Shown here piece after piece: positions 30,065-38,507 of a stretch of DNA of 64,000 nucleotides (positions within the stretch are counted from its first letter, which is position 1; each line of letters starts with the position of its first letter). The stretch comes from Campylobacter novaezeelandiae (GTDB lineage: Bacteria > Campylobacterota > Campylobacteria > Campylobacterales > Campylobacteraceae), in contig NZ_QPGR01000006.1 in assembly GCF_004323845.1 (NCBI RefSeq), positions 56,394 through 120,393 of the forward strand. Reading direction: 5' to 3'. A program made the position numbers and the translations under genes. Below the pieces are notes generated by a model. That model was not told the origin of the DNA. It ran no database searches and saw only the letters and a program-made list of their open reading frames with translations.

Positions 30065-31162
30065 ATGTATGATTATTTAATAGTTGGTAGCGGTTTATTT
30101 GGTAGTATTTTTGCATATGAGGCTTCAAAAAAGAATTTAAAGTGTTTAGTTGTAGAAAAAAGATCTCATATAGGCGGGAACTGCTACACTCAAAATTTAG
30201 AAGATATTAATGTTCATAAATATGGAGCCCATATTTTCAGAACTTCCAATATTAATATTTGGAATTATATGGAACAGTTTTGCGAGTTTAATCATTTTAT
30301 AAATTCTCCTATAGCTAATTATAAAGGTTCAATTTATAATTTACCTTTTAATATGAATACTTTTAGTAAATTATGGAATATAAAAACTCCAGACGAAGCA
30401 AAACAAATTATTGATAAGCAAAGAGCTATTATTAAGAATAAACCTAAAAATTTAGAAGAGCAAGCTATTTCTTTAGTGGGAACAGATATTTATGAGATTC
30501 TTATAAAAGGTTACACCGAAAAACAATGGGGGAGATCTTGCTTGGAACTACCTCCTTCTATTATAAGAAGACTCCCGGTAAGGTATATTTATGATAATAA
30601 TTATTTTAATGATCCTTACCAAGGTATTCCAAAAGGCGGTTATACGAGAATTTTTAATAAAATGCTAGAAAAGTGTGAAGTTTTGCTTAATACAGACTTT
30701 TTAGAAAATAGACAAGAGCTAAAAAGTAAGGCTAAAAAAATTATATTTACCGGAGCAATTGATTCTTATTTTGATTATAGATTTGGAAATTTAGAATATA
30801 GAAGTTTAGAATTTAAACATAAAGTTTTAAATATCGAAAATTTTCAAGGAGTTGCTGTTGTTAATTATACAGATAAAAAAACTCCATTTACAAGGATTAT
30901 AGAGCATAAACATTTTGAATTTTTAACTTGTCCTAAGAGTGTAATTAGTGAAGAATATCCATTAGAATGGCATAAAGGTATGGAGCCTTATTATCCGATT
31001 AATGATGAAAAAAATCAGGTTTTATATCAAAAATATCAAGAATTAGCCAAACAAGAAAAAAATATTTATTTTGGTGGAAGACTTGGAGAATATAAATACT
31101 ATGATATGCAAGATGTGATAAATTCTGCACTTGAATTTTGCAAAAAAGAATTAAAGGACTGA
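30065..31162 (+). CDS. glf: UDP-galactopyranose mutase
   Basis: 365 aa flavoprotein. FAD motif VGSGLFGSIFAYEA then VVEKRSHIGGN, KYGAHIFRT, GYTEKQWGR, RLPVRY and YFGGRLGEYKYYDM. It makes UDP-galactofuranose from UDP-Galp, so the capsule probably contains Galf, as in C. jejuni HS:2 (Cj1439c). Stop is followed after one base by the next ATG with ribosome site AAAGGA. Confidence 0.95.
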   Translation: MYDYLIVGSGLFGSIFAYEASKKNLKCLVVEKRSHIGGNCYTQNLEDINVHKYGAHIFRTSNINIWNYMEQFCEFNHFINSPIANYKGSIYNLPFNMNTFSKLWNIKTPDEAKQIIDKQRAIIKNKPKNLEEQAISLVGTDIYEILIKGYTEKQWGRSCLELPPSIIRRLPVRYIYDNNYFNDPYQGIPKGGYTRIFNKMLEKCEVLLNTDFLENRQELKSKAKKIIFTGAIDSYFDYRFGNLEYRSLEFKHKVLNIENFQGVAVVNYTDKKTPFTRIIEHKHFEFLTCPKSVISEEYPLEWHKGMEPYYPINDEKNQVLYQKYQELAKQEKNIYFGGRLGEYKYYDMQDVINSALEFCKKELKD

Positions 31163-31557
31163 AATGAATTATATTCCCAAAGTTTCTATTATTGTTCCTT
31201 CTTTAAATTCTATAGCTTATATTAAAGAATGTATAGACAGTATATTAAATCAAACTTTAAAAGATATAGAAATTCTTTGTATTGATGCCAACTCAACTGA
31301 TGGAACTTTAGAATTATTGAAAGACTATGAAAAGCAAGATAAAAGACTAAAAGTAATAATATCAGATAAAAAAAGTTATGGTTATCAAATGAATCTTGGC
31401 ATAAAAGAGGCCAAAGGAGAATATTTAGGAATAGTTGAAAGTGATGATTATATTAAAGAAAATATGTATGAAAGACTCTATGAAGTAGCTAAAGCTCAAG
31501 ATTTAGAAGTCGTAAAAAGTGATTATTATGTGGTAAAAGATGGAGAGAAAATTTATA
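31152..31557 (+). repeat. 406-bp perfect direct repeat, copy A
   Basis: Identical, base for base, to 35172-35577: ribosome site and first 130 or so codons of two GT2 genes. The copies are 4,020 bp apart. Shorter patches of identity follow further into both genes. Confidence 0.93.
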
Positions 31558-33437
31558 CAAGATTAACTCATTTATATTATTTATATAATAAATTTCTTTG
31601 TTCTGATAATAAATTAATATTCCATTCTCAAAGCATTAATCAAATAGGAATTTATAGCCTAGATTTTATAAAGAAATATCAAATTAAACTTAATGAATCT
31701 TTGGGTGCTTCATATCAAGATAATGGACTATGGTTTCAAATTTACACTCAAGTTAATAAAATGTATTTTTTAAATGAAGCATTTTATATGCTAAGAAGAG
31801 ATAATCCAAATTCTTCTATTTATAGCAAAGAAAAAGTTTATGCTATATGTGAGGAATATGATTATATACGTAACTTTTTAAATGAAAAACCAGAGTTGAA
31901 TTCATTTTTACCTTATGCGACTTTTTTTCGTTACAGAAACTATATATTTACATTAGATAGAATTGATGATAAATATAAATTAGATTTTATAAAAAGGTTT
32001 GCAAAAGATTTTAAAGAAATATTAGAAAAAAATGAGTTAGATTTTACGCTTTTTGAAGAAAGTGATATTCAAAAAATTAAATTTATTATTAAAGATCCGC
32101 AAGCATATTACTTAAATTTAAATAATGTATTTGCAGAAAATACCATTTATTTTGGTGCAGCACAAAGGATTAAATCTCAACTTTCTTATAGAATTGGAAG
32201 CTTCCTTTTAAGTAAAAGTTTAACTAAGATTGTTAAAATACCTTATGAAGTGGTAAAATATAAATTTGAAAAAAAAGTTTATGATACTTTAGTAAAATTT
32301 TATCCCCATTTAAAATTACCTCGACTTGAAGAGTATTTAGATTACAATGAAGCATTAAAAACCAAAGAGCATTTAAGTTATAGGCTTGGAAATGCACTTA
32401 TAAAAAATCCATTTACTTTTATATTTAAAATAAAAAAAATTTATCGTCAATATAAAAATAGATTTAATTTTTTAAATATTAGATTAGAAGATAATGAATT
32501 TTTATTACAGAGACATAGAGATATTTTTGGATATACGCCTGATTTCAAAAATCCAAAAACTTTTAATGAAAAGTTAATTTATAGAATCTTATATGATAGA
32601 AGTCCTATATATTCTTTCCTTGCTGATAAACTTAAAATGCGAATTTATGTTAATGAGATTTTAAATAGAGAAAAGAGTAATTATAGTATTTTAGATAAGG
32701 ATTCGATTTTATTTAAAAAAATCGATGAATTACAAGAAGAACTTTTTAAAACAAATTCTTGTAAATATCTACCAAAACTTTATGCAATATATAAAGATTT
32801 ATATGAAATTGATTTTTCGAAATTGCCAAATTCTTTTGTTCTAAAAACGAATCATGATTGCGGTGGTTATGTAATAGTAGAGAATAAGCAAAAATTTTTA
32901 AGAGATACCAAGGTTTTTTCAGAAGCTATGGAGAAGTTAAAAAAACATTTAAATTGGAATTATTATGATGTGTTTAGAGAATGGCACTATAAAAATATAG
33001 AGCCAAGAATTTTTGCTGAAGAACTCTTGTTAGCAGAAAATAAAAAACCTGCAGATACTTATAAATTTCATATTTTTGATAAAAGGAATATGTTAAATAA
33101 TTATATACAAGTAACAACTGATAGGTTTGATGATTATCAAAGAGTTATATATGATTACAATTGGAAGTTGGCTCCTTTTAATTTTATGTATGAGTTAGAA
33201 AATGTAAATGAAATTGCTAAACCAGAATTATTTGATTTAATGATGGATATCTCTTTAAAGCTTTCTTATCCTTTTGATTACGTGCGAGTTGACTTATATC
33301 AACCCAATAAGCAGATTTATATCGGAGAGCTTACTTTTACACATGGTGCAGCAGGAGAAAAACTTGTTCCAAACAAATGGGATAAAAAGCTTGGTGATTT
33401 ATGGAAATTGAAAAGGTTGAGCGATGCTACCAAATAA
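31164..33437 (+). CDS. GT2 glycosyltransferase fused to SYKLG tail and TupA-like ATP-grasp domain
   Basis: 757 aa, three parts. 1-320: GT2 (VSIIVPSLNSIAYIKECID, DANSTDGTLELL, GIVESDDYI). About 330-430: two-part tail (QLSYRIGSFLLS ... HLSYRLGNALIKNPF). About 440-757: TupA-like ATP-grasp (FKNPKTFNEKLIYRI, FVLKTNHDCGGYVIV, GELTFTHGAAGE). Position fits Cj1438, whose C-terminal part is, as I recall, the enzyme that joins an amino alcohol to glucuronate as an amide. The sister gene at 35184 has the same parts but is split by a G tract. The stop overlaps the aminotransferase start by 14 nt. Confidence 0.85.
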   Translation: MNYIPKVSIIVPSLNSIAYIKECIDSILNQTLKDIEILCIDANSTDGTLELLKDYEKQDKRLKVIISDKKSYGYQMNLGIKEAKGEYLGIVESDDYIKENMYERLYEVAKAQDLEVVKSDYYVVKDGEKIYTRLTHLYYLYNKFLCSDNKLIFHSQSINQIGIYSLDFIKKYQIKLNESLGASYQDNGLWFQIYTQVNKMYFLNEAFYMLRRDNPNSSIYSKEKVYAICEEYDYIRNFLNEKPELNSFLPYATFFRYRNYIFTLDRIDDKYKLDFIKRFAKDFKEILEKNELDFTLFEESDIQKIKFIIKDPQAYYLNLNNVFAENTIYFGAAQRIKSQLSYRIGSFLLSKSLTKIVKIPYEVVKYKFEKKVYDTLVKFYPHLKLPRLEEYLDYNEALKTKEHLSYRLGNALIKNPFTFIFKIKKIYRQYKNRFNFLNIRLEDNEFLLQRHRDIFGYTPDFKNPKTFNEKLIYRILYDRSPIYSFLADKLKMRIYVNEILNREKSNYSILDKDSILFKKIDELQEELFKTNSCKYLPKLYAIYKDLYEIDFSKLPNSFVLKTNHDCGGYVIVENKQKFLRDTKVFSEAMEKLKKHLNWNYYDVFREWHYKNIEPRIFAEELLLAENKKPADTYKFHIFDKRNMLNNYIQVTTDRFDDYQRVIYDYNWKLAPFNFMYELENVNEIAKPELFDLMMDISLKLSYPFDYVRVDLYQPNKQIYIGELTFTHGAAGEKLVPNKWDKKLGDLWKLKRLSDATK

Positions 33438-34536
33438 AAATATACAACAATTATCCCCCTACATTTCAATTCCTCATAAAATATGGAATTTATCTAATAA
33501 AAAAAATATATTAAAACTCGATTGGAATGAGGCTAGTATTCCGCCATCTCCTTATGTTATTAAAGCCATTAACAATTTCTTGTCTAATGGACATTTAAAT
33601 TGGTATCCCAATACTAAAAATCTTGTTTTACTCGATGAATTGGCTAATTATTGTAATCAGAAGGATAGTTCTTATATAGAAATTTTTCCAAGTTCAGATG
33701 CAGCACATGAATGTATTCTTGATGTTTTTCTGGAAAAGAATGATAAAGTTTGTATTGTTGCACCTACTTATGATAACTTTAGAGCTAGAGCCAATGATGT
33801 AGGAATTCAAACGGTTATTTATCCATTAGATGAAAATTTTGATCTAGATTTTAATAAACTTGAATATTTTATTAAGGATAAAAATATCAAATTATTGTAT
33901 CTTTGCAATCCAAACAATCCTACAGGAAAAGCTTATAATATAGAAAAGATTAAAGATTTAATTATTAACAATGACAATACAATATTTTTAATTGATGAGG
34001 CTTACTATGAATTTTGCAATAAGAGTGTTGAAGATATAGTTTGGCAATGTAAGAATTTAATAATAACAAGGACTTTTTCTAAAGCTTTTGCTTTGGCAAG
34101 TTTTAGAATCGGTTATGTTATTTCTCATTATGAAAATATTAAAGCTTTAAATAAATTACGTAATCCTAAAAATATTTCTATGTTATCACAAGTTGCAGCC
34201 TTTGCCGCTTTAAAAGACTTAGCTTATACAAAATCTTATGTGAATGAAGTTACTTTAGCAAGAGAAGAATTTTTGTCTTTTCTAAAGCATTTTTCAATAG
34301 CTAATAGTGGTGGCGGTGGGTATGAAATGGATTATTATCCCTCTATGGCAAATTTTATACTTATTAAAATAAAAAATGTTTCATTATTTTGTAATTTTTT
34401 ACAAGAAAGAGATATTTTTATTAGATCTTATTCTCATATTATAAAGGATCATTGTAGAATTAGTATTGGAACAAGGGAGCAAATGAAAATAGTAGCTAAA
34501 AATATGCAAGAATTTAATAAGGTGAATAATCATTAA
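33424..34536 (+). CDS. HisC-like PLP aminotransferase (Cj1437-like)
   Basis: 370 aa fold-type I aminotransferase. LDWNEASIPPSP, CNPNNPTGKAY, FLIDEAYYEF, and FSKAFALASFRIGY with the PLP lysine. It resembles histidinol-phosphate aminotransferases but lies in the capsule locus. The C. jejuni relative Cj1437 is reported, from memory, to make serinol phosphate from dihydroxyacetone phosphate for the capsule amide. With the HAD phosphatase encoded next this fits a serinol arm. No homologue of the serine-phosphate decarboxylase Cj1436 is seen nearby. Confidence 0.8.
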   Translation: MLPNKNIQQLSPYISIPHKIWNLSNKKNILKLDWNEASIPPSPYVIKAINNFLSNGHLNWYPNTKNLVLLDELANYCNQKDSSYIEIFPSSDAAHECILDVFLEKNDKVCIVAPTYDNFRARANDVGIQTVIYPLDENFDLDFNKLEYFIKDKNIKLLYLCNPNNPTGKAYNIEKIKDLIINNDNTIFLIDEAYYEFCNKSVEDIVWQCKNLIITRTFSKAFALASFRIGYVISHYENIKALNKLRNPKNISMLSQVAAFAALKDLAYTKSYVNEVTLAREEFLSFLKHFSIANSGGGGYEMDYYPSMANFILIKIKNVSLFCNFLQERDIFIRSYSHIIKDHCRISIGTREQMKIVAKNMQEFNKVNNH

Positions 34537-34545
34537 AGGAATATT

Positions 34546-35187
34546 ATGTCTAAAGAAATTTTAGCTTTATTTGATTTTTGCGAAACTATAACAAATTTTC
34601 AAACCCTTGATAAATTTTTACCTTTAGCTGGAAAACATAATCCAAATTATGAATACAATAAAAATTTAGAAAGAAGAAATCAATACAAGAAATTAAATTT
34701 ACCATATCCAAGATATGAGTGGTTAATAGATCTTCCTGTGTCAGTAGCTCAAAGAGTTGCAAAGGAATTTGTATACGATGAGATAATTAAAAATCTTAAT
34801 CAAAACGTGATGGATAGACTTTTTTATCATCAAGATCAAGGACATACTATAGCTATAGTATCTGGAGGACTTGAACTTTATATAAAAGAGTTTGCTAAGA
34901 TTTATAATATTAAAAATATTATTGCAGTATCTTTAGAAGAAAAATACACAAAGCTTACTGGCGATATAGCAGGTATTCATACCATGCAAGAAAGAAAACT
35001 ATATAAACTTTCTTATATGTTGAATTTAAATAATTATGATTTAAAGAATTCTTATGCATATAGCGACTGTGTTAGTGATATACCTCTTTTATCATTAGTT
35101 GGAAATCCTTATGTCATTGAATGTGGAAAAGATTTAACATGGGCTAAGATTTTAAATTTTAATATTATTTATAAAGGACTGAAATGA
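34546..35187 (+). CDS. HAD-IB phosphatase (Cj1435-like)
   Basis: 213 aa. Motif I is LFDFCETIT, with the nucleophile Asp but Cys where the usual second Asp of DxDGT stands. Motif II is AIVSGG, and motif III YSDCVSDIPLL. A matching position in C. jejuni (Cj1435) is a phosphatase that removes phosphate from the amino-alcohol head group; the FCET variant may be normal for this subgroup. The stop overlaps the next ATG by 4 nt and sits in the 406-bp repeat. Confidence 0.78.
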   Translation: MSKEILALFDFCETITNFQTLDKFLPLAGKHNPNYEYNKNLERRNQYKKLNLPYPRYEWLIDLPVSVAQRVAKEFVYDEIIKNLNQNVMDRLFYHQDQGHTIAIVSGGLELYIKEFAKIYNIKNIIAVSLEEKYTKLTGDIAGIHTMQERKLYKLSYMLNLNNYDLKNSYAYSDCVSDIPLLSLVGNPYVIECGKDLTWAKILNFNIIYKGLK

Positions 35188-35577
35188 ATTATATTCCCAA
35201 AGTTTCTATTATTGTTCCTTCTTTAAATTCTATAGCTTATATTAAAGAATGTATAGACAGTATATTAAATCAAACTTTAAAAGATATAGAAATTCTTTGT
35301 ATTGATGCCAACTCAACTGATGGAACTTTAGAATTATTGAAAGACTATGAAAAGCAAGATAAAAGACTAAAAGTAATAATATCAGATAAAAAAAGTTATG
35401 GTTATCAAATGAATCTTGGCATAAAAGAGGCCAAAGGAGAATATTTAGGAATAGTTGAAAGTGATGATTATATTAAAGAAAATATGTATGAAAGACTCTA
35501 TGAAGTAGCTAAAGCTCAAGATTTAGAAGTCGTAAAAAGTGATTATTATGTGGTAAAAGATGGAGAGAAAATTTATA
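35172..35577 (+). repeat. 406-bp perfect direct repeat, copy B
   Basis: See 31152-31557. Recombination between the copies would delete 4,020 bp, removing the rest of the GT2/ATP-grasp gene, the aminotransferase and the phosphatase, and leave one intact GT2 gene. Confidence 0.93.
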
Positions 35578-36548
35578 ATAATGTAGTTAATTTAGCTTGC
35601 AAAGATCTTTATAATAGTGTAACTAATTGGCAAAAAGACTTTAGAATTTTTTTAGCAACTGATGGAATAAATCAAATCGGTATTTACCGATTGGATTTAT
35701 TAAGAACAAATCAAATTAAACTTAATGAATCTTTGGGTGCTTCATATCAAGATAATGGACTATGGTTTCAAATTTTTTCTTTTGCAAAGAGTATATATTT
35801 TTTAAATGAAGCATTTTATATGCTAAGAAGAGATAATCCAAATTCTTCTGTTTATAGCAAAGAAAAAGTTTATGCTATATGTGAGGAATATGATTATATA
35901 CGTAACTTTTTAAGAAAATATCCTTTTATAGAAAAAAGTATAGCTCCTGTTTGTGCTTTACATCGTTATGGAAACTATATATGGACTTTAGATAGAATTG
36001 ATGATAAATATAAATTAGATTTTATAAAAAGGTTTGCAAAAGATTTTAAAGAAATATTAGAAAATAAAGAAGTTGATCATAGGATATTTAGTTTGCATAA
36101 AATTGAAGTTATAAATTATATCATTAAGAATCCTAAGATGTTTTATTATGGCTTAATAAACTTACAATCACGGTTTAAAAATCATTTAGTATATAAAATT
36201 GGAGACTGTTATTTTAAGGCTAATACTTTTATAAAGCGTTTAAAATTTCCTTTTTCATTGCTCAAAATTTGCCTTTGGCATAATTTTGAGCAAAAAATTT
36301 ATAAAGGTTTTATTTCTTTTAGACCTGATTTGAAACTTCCTTCTCTTAGTCTGTATAACGAATTTTTAGATCTTATTAAAATACGAGATGAAGCTACTTA
36401 TCAAATAGGACGCATTATTTTTAAATCTTTAAAACAATGGTATAAAGGAAAACTTTTTATTTTACCTTTTGTTCTTTATAAAAATTCTACAAAAAATAAT
36501 AAAAAAGAGAATATAGGGGGGGGGGATATGAATATTATAAAAAGCTAA
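35184..36548 (+). CDS. GT2 glycosyltransferase with SYKLG tail, ending at a G10 switch
   Basis: 454 aa. The first 130 residues are identical to the gene at 31164; the middle differs with patches of identity (LNESLGASYQDNGLWFQI); the tail module (HLVYKIGDCYFK ... ATYQIGRIIFKSLKQWYKG) follows. A run of ten G (36516-36525) then leads to an early stop in the present length. With 8 or 11 G the frame continues through YEYYKKLKSSQYPK into the ATP-grasp gene at 36596, giving a 739-aa protein built like its 757-aa sister. So this is probably one phase-variable gene of which only the transferase half is now made. Confidence 0.8.
   Translation: MNYIPKVSIIVPSLNSIAYIKECIDSILNQTLKDIEILCIDANSTDGTLELLKDYEKQDKRLKVIISDKKSYGYQMNLGIKEAKGEYLGIVESDDYIKENMYERLYEVAKAQDLEVVKSDYYVVKDGEKIYNNVVNLACKDLYNSVTNWQKDFRIFLATDGINQIGIYRLDLLRTNQIKLNESLGASYQDNGLWFQIFSFAKSIYFLNEAFYMLRRDNPNSSVYSKEKVYAICEEYDYIRNFLRKYPFIEKSIAPVCALHRYGNYIWTLDRIDDKYKLDFIKRFAKDFKEILENKEVDHRIFSLHKIEVINYIIKNPKMFYYGLINLQSRFKNHLVYKIGDCYFKANTFIKRLKFPFSLLKICLWHNFEQKIYKGFISFRPDLKLPSLSLYNEFLDLIKIRDEATYQIGRIIFKSLKQWYKGKLFILPFVLYKNSTKNNKKENIGGGDMNIIKS
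36516..36525 (+). repeat. G10 tract joining the GT2 and ATP-grasp frames
   Basis: G10: reads GGGDMNIIKS then stops. G9: stops at once (GGG-ATA-TGA). G8 or G11: in frame with the ATP-grasp domain. Confidence 0.9.
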
Positions 36549-36595
36549 AATCCTCGCAATATCCAAAAGAGTTAAAAAAATGGTTTAAAAGTGTT

Positions 36596-37402
36596 ATGTG
36601 TTATGAACTTGATTTAAAAAATCCAAAAACTTTAAATGAAAAAATTCAATGGCTTAAAATTTATGATTCTACCTCTTTAAAAACTAAATATGCAGATAAA
36701 TATTTAGTAAGAAAGCATATAAAAGAAACAATAGGAGAAAAATATCTTATTCCATTAATAGCGGTTTATGATAAAGCAGATGATATAAATTTTGATATTT
36801 TGCCTGATCAATTTGTTATAAAATGCAATCATGGATCTGGTTATGTGATTATTGTAAGAAATAAAGAAGAATTAAATAAAGAAGAAACTATCCAAAAGCT
36901 TAATTCTTGGATGAATATTAATTACGCTTTTACTTATGGCTTAGAACTTCATTATAAAAATATAAAGCCAAAAATTTTAATTGAAGAATACATAGAAAAT
37001 GAAAAACAAGAAAAAATAAATGATTTAGCAAAAAATAGCGGTCTTTATAGTTACTCTTTTTATTGTTTTAACTATAAAGTTAATTTTATATATATTTATA
37101 AAGGTGCAGGGAATGAGATAAAAGCAAATTGTTATGATATAAATTTAAATCTTTTGCCTTTTCGTATTAAAAGAGAGAATTTAGAAAAAGATTATAACCC
37201 TCCAAAAGAAGAAATTAAAAAAATGATAAAACTTAGCGAAAAACTTGCAAAGGATTTTATCTTTGTTAGAGTGGATTGGTTTTTGCTTAATAATAAAGAT
37301 ATTAAATTTAGTGAATTAACTTTTACTCCTTTTTCTGGGGTTATAGAATTCATTCCAAAAGAATGGGATTTAAAATTAGGAGAAGTATTAAAACTTAACT
37401 AA
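36596..37402 (+). CDS. TupA-like ATP-grasp domain (3' half of a phase-variable fusion)
   Basis: 268 aa from the ATG at 36596: LKNPKTLNEKIQWLKIYDS, FVIKCNHGSGYVIIV, HYKNIKPKILIEEYI, FIFVRVDWF and FSELTFTPFSGV, an ATP-grasp ligase like the C-terminal part of the 31164 protein. The ATG falls inside the domain: homologous residues (YPKELKKWFKSV) lie upstream in the same open frame back to the G tract, and no ribosome site is seen. Likely made only as a fusion with the transferase when the tract is 8 or 11 G. Probable ATP-dependent amide or peptide-like bond former; substrate unknown. Confidence 0.75.
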   Translation: MCYELDLKNPKTLNEKIQWLKIYDSTSLKTKYADKYLVRKHIKETIGEKYLIPLIAVYDKADDINFDILPDQFVIKCNHGSGYVIIVRNKEELNKEETIQKLNSWMNINYAFTYGLELHYKNIKPKILIEEYIENEKQEKINDLAKNSGLYSYSFYCFNYKVNFIYIYKGAGNEIKANCYDINLNLLPFRIKRENLEKDYNPPKEEIKKMIKLSEKLAKDFIFVRVDWFLLNNKDIKFSELTFTPFSGVIEFIPKEWDLKLGEVLKLN

Positions 37403-37428
37403 TTTATTTAATTTTTTGTTTTAATTTT

Positions 37429-37460
37429 ATATAATCTATCTTTTTAAAGGTAGATTATAT
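37429..37460. promoter_or_regulatory. Inverted repeat holding the promoter and start of the radical SAM gene
   Basis: ATATAATCTA (37429-37438) and TAGATTATAT (37451-37460) flank a spacer with ribosome site AAAGG (37446-37450). The left arm carries TATAAT; the right arm runs into the ATG at 37459. An operator or mirrored -10 box is possible. Confidence 0.45.
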
Positions 37461-38505
37461 GCAAAGATTTAAACAATGGTTTCTTTCTATTATAAAAAAT
37501 TATAAGAGACAAGAGATAATAAGAGAACGCGCAAACCAACTTGAAACTCGCGCAAACCAACTTGAAACTCGCGCAAACCAACTTGAAACTCGCGCAAACC
37601 AACTTGAAACTCGCGCAAACCAACTTGAAACTCGCGCAAACCAACTTGAAACTCGCGCAAACCAAGTATTAGACTTTCATTTAAGAAAGATTACCCCACA
37701 AGCATTTTTAGAAGTTGTTGAAATTCATTTAGCAGAGCATTGTAATTTAAATTGTTTTGGTTGTAATCACTTTTCGCAACTTGCTAATGAGGAATTTCCA
37801 GATATTTTAAAGTTTGAAGAAGATATGAAAACCCTCGCTAGAATTAGTGAAGGTTTTATTAAAACCTTTAGATTGATGGGAGGAGAGCCTCTTTTAAATC
37901 CACAATGTAAAGAATTTATTGAAATTACAAGAAAATATTTTCCAAAAAGTGCCATTTGGCTTGTAACTAATGGAATTTTACTTAATAAACAAAAGGAAGA
38001 TTTTTGGCTTTCGTGTCAGAAAAATAACGTTGAAATTAGGCCTACAAAATATCCTCTTAATATCAAATGGGAGGAAATTAAAAATTTATGTCAAAAATAT
38101 CAAGTGTCCTTGGTATTTTTTAATGATGAAAAAACTATAAAAACTTCTTGGAAATTTAGTTTAGATTCTTTAGGAAAATGTGACAATTATAATAGTTTTA
38201 TAAATTGCTCAATGGCGAATCATTGTATTCAATTTAAAGATGGTAAATTATTTACTTGTCCAATTTCTGCTCATATTGAACATTTTAATAAAAAATTTGT
38301 AGGAAAAGATGAAGTAAAAACAATGTTTAAGATTTCTAAATTCGATTATATTGATATTTATGGAGCTAAAAATTATCAAGAAATTTTAACTTTTTTAGCT
38401 AAACCTATACCATTTTGTAGATATTGTAAAGTTTTAGAGTGGAAGGAAGTTGGAATTTGGAGAAAAAGTTCTAAAAATATAAATGAATATTTAATGGATA
38501 GGTAA
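37459..38505 (+). CDS. Radical SAM protein with tandem heptad coiled coil
   Basis: 348 aa. The N-terminal 20 residues are basic; six exact copies of RANQLET plus a partial seventh (about 24-69) form a heptad coiled coil. Then a radical SAM core: VEIHLAEHCNLNCFGCNHFS holds CxxxCxxC for the [4Fe-4S] cluster, and MGGEPLLNP is typical. A Cys-rich C-terminal part (CSMANHC, LFTCPIS, FCRYC) could bind a second cluster, as in SPASM-type enzymes. Its place inside capsule genes suggests it acts on a sugar or a capsule protein, but the substrate cannot be told. Own promoter likely. Confidence 0.8.
   Translation: MQRFKQWFLSIIKNYKRQEIIRERANQLETRANQLETRANQLETRANQLETRANQLETRANQLETRANQVLDFHLRKITPQAFLEVVEIHLAEHCNLNCFGCNHFSQLANEEFPDILKFEEDMKTLARISEGFIKTFRLMGGEPLLNPQCKEFIEITRKYFPKSAIWLVTNGILLNKQKEDFWLSCQKNNVEIRPTKYPLNIKWEEIKNLCQKYQVSLVFFNDEKTIKTSWKFSLDSLGKCDNYNSFINCSMANHCIQFKDGKLFTCPISAHIEHFNKKFVGKDEVKTMFKISKFDYIDIYGAKNYQEILTFLAKPIPFCRYCKVLEWKEVGIWRKSSKNINEYLMDR
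37528..37665 (+). repeat. 21-bp tandem repeat in the radical SAM gene (6 copies plus 12 bp)
   Basis: Unit CGCGCAAACCAACTTGAAACT, which is 21 bp (written in two parts elsewhere: CGCGCAAACC + AACTTGAAACT); copies 1-6 at 37528-37653, then 12 bp of a seventh. Each copy is 7 codons, so gain or loss keeps the frame and changes coiled-coil length by one heptad. Copies are identical, which implies recent expansion. Confidence 0.95.
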
Positions 38506-38507
38506 AA

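Noticed and set aside
36516-36525. G-quadruplex elements at the G tracts
   Set aside because: Each site has one G run, not the four nearby runs needed for an intramolecular quadruplex.
37528-37665. CRISPR-like repeats
   Set aside because: The 21-bp units are directly adjacent with no spacers and are in frame as coiled-coil codons.
37444-37665. Minus-strand open frame made of VCASFKL repeats
   Set aside because: It is the antisense of the RANQLET repeat, with no start signal of its own.
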